A stretch of DNA of 64,000 bases from Naganishia liquefaciens (lineage: Eukaryota > Basidiomycota > Tremellomycetes > Filobasidiales > Filobasidiaceae): contig BLZA01000010.1 of the NCBI GenBank assembly GCA_013423385.1, forward strand, positions 620,001 to 684,000. Reading direction: 5' to 3'. The notes beneath the pieces are model-generated. The model worked only from the letters and a program-made list of their open reading frames with translations. It was not told where the DNA came from and searched no databases. The translations under genes and the position numbers were made by a program. Numbering within the stretch: position 1 is the stretch's first letter; every line of letters begins with the position of its first letter. Below, in pieces: positions 59,901 through 64,000 of this stretch.

Positions 59901-60035
59901 CAACATACTCGAGATACTGGTAAAACAGCCGAGTCAGCGCGGCATCATGACTCCCATGCTTTGAAGACTCACCTTGTCTTTCGGCGGCGCATTCTTGGGC
60001 TTACAAGCCAGCTTGACGGTCTTTTCGAAGCTCAT
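56923..60035 (-). CDS. ANTH-domain clathrin adaptor (AP180/CALM, Yap1801/2-type)
   Basis: About 870 residues with around nine introns; ATG 60035 (MSFEKTVKLACKPKNAPPKD), stop at 56923. The ANTH domain: MSFEKTVKLACKPKNAPPKD with basic PIP2-binding lysines, RPIINATYSDDGSVQDICRA, VFKALLVLHSMIRSGATDNV, YAQYLDSRIRGYKELRHD, then LREVREVQKMVNAVTLCKF, LEHYFEMAKTDAEEALAIYK and VVEYLNAARRLNHVIDVPVP. After KALEEYLNNPNFEQNRLEYK the tail is Q/N/G-rich and disordered. It carries repeated NPF motifs (ANPFRQSMM, PNPFRQSMF, KNPFALPS, FNPFGAGQN), which bind EH-domain proteins such as Ede1 and Pan1, and repeated PQQTGF/PQTTGF peptides. It acts at the plasma membrane in clathrin-mediated endocytosis and synaptobrevin-type SNARE sorting. 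Confidence 0.93.
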
Positions 60036-61565
60036 GATGAAACAACGCCGGAGCAGTCCGGTACTAGGGGAGTGACCGGGCTTGCAGTAATGCGAACGGC
60101 GCTAAAACGGGAACCAAGCAGCGATGTTCTATCTGACCGTATGTACCCTGTCTGCACTCAACTCGGCATGGAATATGGGACAGCAATTGTAGAGATCGCC
60201 ACAAACAAAGCACCCTGCGCCCGTCGCCGACGTCGTCCAGCGGCCCGCCCGGTATGACGACACGCGAGGTCCTGATTGACCGGATTTGGCCAAATTAGGT
60301 AAGCTGCGCGCAAATTTCTCTTGGAATGCGCGTTCATTAGCCTGGGGTTTCCAGACTGATCACGCGCAGCAGCTGTGGGGTCGAATCCGGGGGATTCCGC
60401 AACACAGCGAAGCTTGTTGAAGAAGGACTCAGGCAGAATCCGTTTGCATACACATTCTGAGCTACTCATCTATTGAAGAAGGACTTCAGGCAGGATCCTT
60501 GCTCCAACAGGCTGTAGGACTTCAGGAGTAAGGGACAACCATCTATATCTGCGGCACAGACAGCGAATGCTGGCATACAGTTTACCACACAGACACGGAC
60601 ATTGCTGTAGAGAACCAGCCTATCCCAGGTGCGACGCGCTGGGAATGACTGCCATGCGCTGGGGCTCGCCGCGCGGCGCCGGTACTCACCCAAATGACTG
60701 CGTTAGCCCTTGTAACTTGACTGGAATACCTTTGCCTCCTAAAATAGCTATATAAGAAAAACAGATCCAGACTGACTTGTAATCTTATAGTTGGAGGTGG
60801 CGAAATTGAATCTTATTGTTTTACGCGCAAGTTCAATACTCTGACTCAGGCTTTGCAAACCTTACGTCATCAGCATTGAAGCTCAAGCATAAGTTAGGCA
60901 GTTGCTAAGACAGGTGAGCATTACATAACCACTGCGTAGTCCCACTACTTGGCACGTTAGGATCCGGCTTGTACTTGAACTCAGTCTTTTGACTTGTCGG
61001 CTATCGGTCGTAAGGTCAATCTGCAGTCTGAACTGAGCGAGGACGGTTGGCCCTTAACAAATGCCTACTGCATCTCCGTTTTTCATGCTCTCATCTCTAA
61101 TGTTCAACACTCCCTCTTGCCGCCGCTATACCCTCGAATGGATGTCTATACGTCTGGATATCTGGATGCTTTGATGCCTACAGGTGCACGCGAGTGAGTT
61201 CCAGAGTTGGTGACTGCAATGCAAGTTAGGTTTTATCTACTTGCGGACTTGATCGCCGCCGGCGGTGACACGTCATTATGAGTGCTGCGAGAATGCCTTA
61301 GTCATCTTGCTCACGTGACACTTGATCGTGCCAGTTGTGCGAGTGCTCGCAAATCGTCGACGTTTGAAGTCTTGCAGTCGTGTACTGACGTCATAGGTGG
61401 TGAAGCACGACATTTTGACTCCTATATTTTACAAGTCGTTGTTTTGTGTCGAACTCGCTATAGTGGAAAACTCTGGTCGGATAACTGGTCAATAGAGCAA
61501 TTGCACACTGTTTGAAACCTAGAAATGTCGAGTTGGCGATTTCATAACAATACCTCCCCTCCTAC
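60036..61565. other. Gene-poor region right of the AP180-like gene
   Basis: No supported gene. A pair of near-identical 26-base direct repeats (TTGAAGAAGGACT(T)CAGGCA) occurs at about 60417 and 60473. A TATA-like string (GCTATATAAG) lies near 60747, with no gene to serve nearby. Confidence 0.45.
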
Positions 61566-62382
61566 TTAGGTTCGCCTCGAGGCTCTCCTTGCTCGCCATA
61601 ACTCCAAATAGTGCCACATGACTTCTCGGTAGAAACCATGATGTCCTCGATATGTTATGTAACGTTGAACGCACTGATGTTGCACTCGAGGTCGATTCGC
61701 CCAGTATTCCCAAAGCGCCTGATGGAGTCCGCAAACTCGGTATTCCAGCTGTTCCGCTGTTCCAACGAACGATTCTCGACCGATGACAATTTCATAGATA
61801 CAGTTGTACATGAGGTCGGGCTGATGACGTCAAACATTGTCGACTCGTGCGTAGGGTAATTGGTTTTGTCGTGCCCAGTCTTCGACAATCGCACCGATTT
61901 CGTCGTAGTTGGCATAGTCGCCGTTCAGGCGGAACTGGCCGAGGCGGTTGGCTGCGAAGATGTCGTGAATCCAGTCTCGCATGATTTCATGTCGGTATTT
62001 ATTTACAACGGCTTCGACTTGTACAGCGTTGTTGGGAATTTGAATGTCGAGGTCGAATGAATCGGCGCGGGTTCGAGGGCCTCGATGTGGTAAACTTCCC
62101 TTTGAAAGTTTTCTCCAGCATCCTCTCCTTCGTGTGCTTCAGGTTCCTCCTTGACATAACCCTCCTCGTTCCTGTCATCCCTCTCTTCGGCTCCTGAGCT
62201 GTTCACAAGGGCGACGTGAAGTTCCAGCTGATGAAATCGGCGGAAGGTCGTTCGGCCAATATTTCGGCAGGCTCGGGCGTTCGGGCCAGTCTGTCGTAGG
62301 CGAGGAAGAACCAGTGGCCGACGGGCAATTTGTAGATTTGCACTCGGGCGTTATGGGGGTAGTGAGGAATGTGACGTAACAT
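61566..62382 (-). pseudogene. Unrecognised coding sequence, apparently broken
   Basis: Clear coding look on the minus strand: ATG at 62382 opens MLRHIPHYPHNARVQIYKLP, VGHWFFLAYDRLARTPEPAE and ISWNFTSPLVNSSGA, then an acidic linker (KEEPEAHEGEDAGEN). In another frame the sequence goes on with DSFDLDIQIPNNAVQVEAVV, NKYRHEIMRDWIHDIFAANR, LNGDYANYDEIGAIVEDWA and finally EIVIGRESFVGTAEQLEYRV, WEYWANRPRVQHQCVQRYIT. No intron accounts for every interruption, so at least one break is likely. I recognise no family, and cannot say whether it is a host gene or part of a mobile element. Confidence 0.45.
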
Positions 62383-62510
62383 CGTTTGCTATAGAGGCTG
62401 GTATGAATTACAGCAGGCGGAAATTGAAATGATAGATAACCGCTACCTTTATATCTATCGCGGTGGGCCCCTAACCGTATTCAACTCCGTCCCCGCATGC
62501 GGGGACGTTG

Positions 62511-62624
62511 GCGTCCAGCCATGTGGCGGGTGCGCCCCTAGCGTCCAGCCATGCGGCGGGTGCGCCCCTAGCGTCCAGCCATGCGGCAGGTGCGTCCCTA
62601 GCGTCCAGCCATGCGGCGACCCCT
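62511..62624. repeat. 30-base minisatellite, about four copies
   Basis: Unit begins GCGTCCAGCCATGCGGCGGG and ends TGCGCCCCTA. Copies start at 62511, 62541, 62571 and 62601 (last one shortened). Variants of the GTGGCGGTGCCC core recur singly at about 63307 and 63850. Confidence 0.92.
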
Positions 62625-62630
62625 AGCGTC

Positions 62631-63110
62631 CACGACTTCCGGGAAAAATCCCGTTACACGGTCTACGAAGTAGGAATCCCGGTACACGACTTCCGGGAAA
62701 AATCCTGTTACACGGTACACGACTTCCGGGAAAAATCCCGTTACACGGTCTACGAAGTAGGAATCCCGGTACACGACTTCCGGGAAAAATCCTGTTACAC
62801 GGTTTACGACTTCCGGGAAAAATCCCGTTTCACGGTCTACGAAGTAGGAATCCCGGTACACGACTTCCGGGAAAAATCCTGTTACACGGTTCGTGAAGTT
62901 CAAATCCCGCTACACGACTTCCGGGGAAAATCCCGTTACGCCAAATTTGTACTCACTAAGTCAGTTTCCCGTTACATGACTTCCGGGAAAAATCCCGCTA
63001 CACGGTTTGGGAACCGGGGATCCCGTTACATGACTTCCGGGAAAAATCCCGTTAAAAGACTTCCGGGAAATATTCCGCTACACAGTCTGCGAAGTGGCGG
63101 TCCCCTTAAG
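62631..63110. repeat. Higher-order minisatellite (54 + 33 base subunits, 87-base period)
   Basis: Subunits start with CACGACTTCCGGGAAAAATC. Long subunits (54 bases, with CTACGAAGTAGGAATCCCGG) and short ones (33 bases) alternate at 62631, 62685, 62718, 62772, 62805, 62859 and 62913, then decay to about 63110. The core CGGGAAAAATCCCG is an inverted repeat that can form a hairpin. Confidence 0.92.
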
Positions 63111-63623
63111 CGACATCCGGAGAAGTCGAAGCTTGCTCTACCTAAGCATCGATTCTCCTTCACGATGTCCAGAAAAAAATCGGGCTACTGCCATGTGAAC
63201 CTACTAGTTGAGATTCCGAATATCTCGCTACATGACTTTCGTTCTCCTCCCCGATGCAATCCTTTCCGTCCAGCTCAAATGGGAACCTCGTTACACGCAT
63301 CCAACGATGTGGCGGTGCCCTTTCCTGACTTTCGTGTTTTCTCCCGGTACCCAACGGTTCGCCTGAACGAAGGCAGTCTCGCATTTTGCGCCTCCTGCCA
63401 TCTTGTTCAATCGTGCTATTTCCCTCCAGACCTTGTAGAATTCGTATTTACACCCTCACACATGCCGCGCTTCTCCCATCTGACATCCGGGATTATTCCC
63501 CGTACCTGTCTTCGAGTCTCAAGTCCGCAGCGTTTCTCATCCTGCATCTGCGTAACCTTCTCACATGCGTGGGCGCCCATTCGCGACTCCCAGGACCCAT
63601 CTCAACATGAGTATGTTCTCTGA

Positions 63624-64000
63624 GGCTAAGTGGCAATTTAGTTACCACCATAAGCAATGCGACGGCCGGTTTCTTACCGTTCAGCCATGCGGGGGCGATT
63701 TCTGAAATTCTTCTCACCCCCAAGTAACCCCTAAGCATCCTCTCTCCACTCCTTCAGTATTTTCCATTAACGCAAACATTCCTGCTCAAACCAAGTCAGA
63801 CCATTCCAACAAATATCCAGGCACCGGACCGTTCGCCTTAAGCGGCCGCCCATGTGGCGGTGCCCATTGCGATTTAATGTTCTAGTCTCGTTGGACCGAA
63901 GCTCACTTTGCTTAGTTGCATCTGATTGTCCGCCACCATCCCAATTCCGGAATCATGCGATACAACGCTCCCTACGCTGACAGCATCTTCAGCTGCGCAC
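63624..64000. other. Right-edge region, no gene supported
   Basis: Contains single copies related to the upstream minisatellite core (CAGCCATGCGGGGG near 63683, CCCATGTGGCGGTGCCC near 63848). Nothing else is recognised. Confidence 0.4.

Larger units (their letters stand above)
62508..63623 (+). other. 371-codon open frame running through the minisatellites
   Basis: Because all repeat units are multiples of three, one frame stays open from 62508 to 63623. It reads ASSHAAGAPL repeats, then VHDFREKSRYTVYEVGIP and VHDFREKSCYTV repeats, then non-repetitive sequence to HEYVL. No signal peptide, domain or splice evidence supports expression. It could be a repeat protein or simply a by-product of the array. 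Confidence 0.25.

Noticed and set aside
60380-60405. GGGTCGAATCC resembling a T-loop
   Set aside because: Flanking bases do not form a T-stem and no other tRNA arm is present.
62630-63110. Possible CRISPR array (regular repeats)
   Set aside because: The repeats are contiguous with no unique spacers, and the genome is eukaryotic; it is a minisatellite.

Overview
This is a eukaryotic, fungal window, most likely from a basidiomycete of the Agaricomycotina. Genes are dense and most are split by many short introns (about 45-70 bases, GT...AG with CTNAC-like branch sites). The conserved proteins (MCM7, VPS41, USO1, an AP180-type clathrin adaptor, BRAP2/ETP1, BFR1) have fungal domain layouts. I cannot name the genus; this placement is inference from gene structure and protein style.

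Layout. 1-1.05 kb: the 3' part of a SET/MYND-type protein gene. 1.05-7.0 kb: a gene-poor stretch with short serine-rich reading frames, some interrupted. 7.3-9.9 kb: a small membrane-protein gene divergent from BFR1. 11.0-13.2 kb: a RhoGAP gene. 13.7-15.2 kb: an L-arabinitol dehydrogenase-like gene. 15.7-16.4 kb: a secreted ricin-B-fold lectin-like protein. 17.6-19.2 kb: an AT-hook/coiled-coil protein. 19.4-20.6 kb: a CSN8-like gene. 21.2-23.4 kb: an intronless, probably mitochondrial helical-repeat protein. 24.3-27.35 kb: two low-complexity genes of unknown function, the second ending in a half zinc-cluster-like motif.

27.4-43.4 kb: BRAP2/ETP1 (with a 1.26 kb intron full of hairpin-forming tandem repeats), a GPATCH11-like gene, VPS41, an assembly gap, an AAGAB/p34-like adaptin-binding protein, and a protein of about 1,540 residues with an N-terminal zinc ribbon, a QREQA repeat helix and a C-terminal homeodomain-like helix set. 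43.9-46.8 kb: MCM7. 47.3-52.9 kb: a small unknown gene, a DMT/SLC35F transporter and a SUR7/PalI membrane protein. 53.0-60.0 kb: USO1 and an ANTH-domain endocytic adaptor. 60-64 kb: gene-poor DNA with a broken reading frame and two minisatellites whose unit lengths are all multiples of three.

Functional themes: membrane traffic is well represented (VPS41, AAGAB, USO1, AP180, SUR7/PalI, BFR1), but the genes lie on mixed strands with no sign of co-regulation, so this is ordinary fungal gene order and not a cluster. No RNA gene, CRISPR array, intact transposon or virus-like element could be supported. The most unusual signals are the repeat-filled BRAP2 intron, the frame-preserving minisatellite near the right end, and the homeodomain-like tail of the large QREQ-repeat protein.
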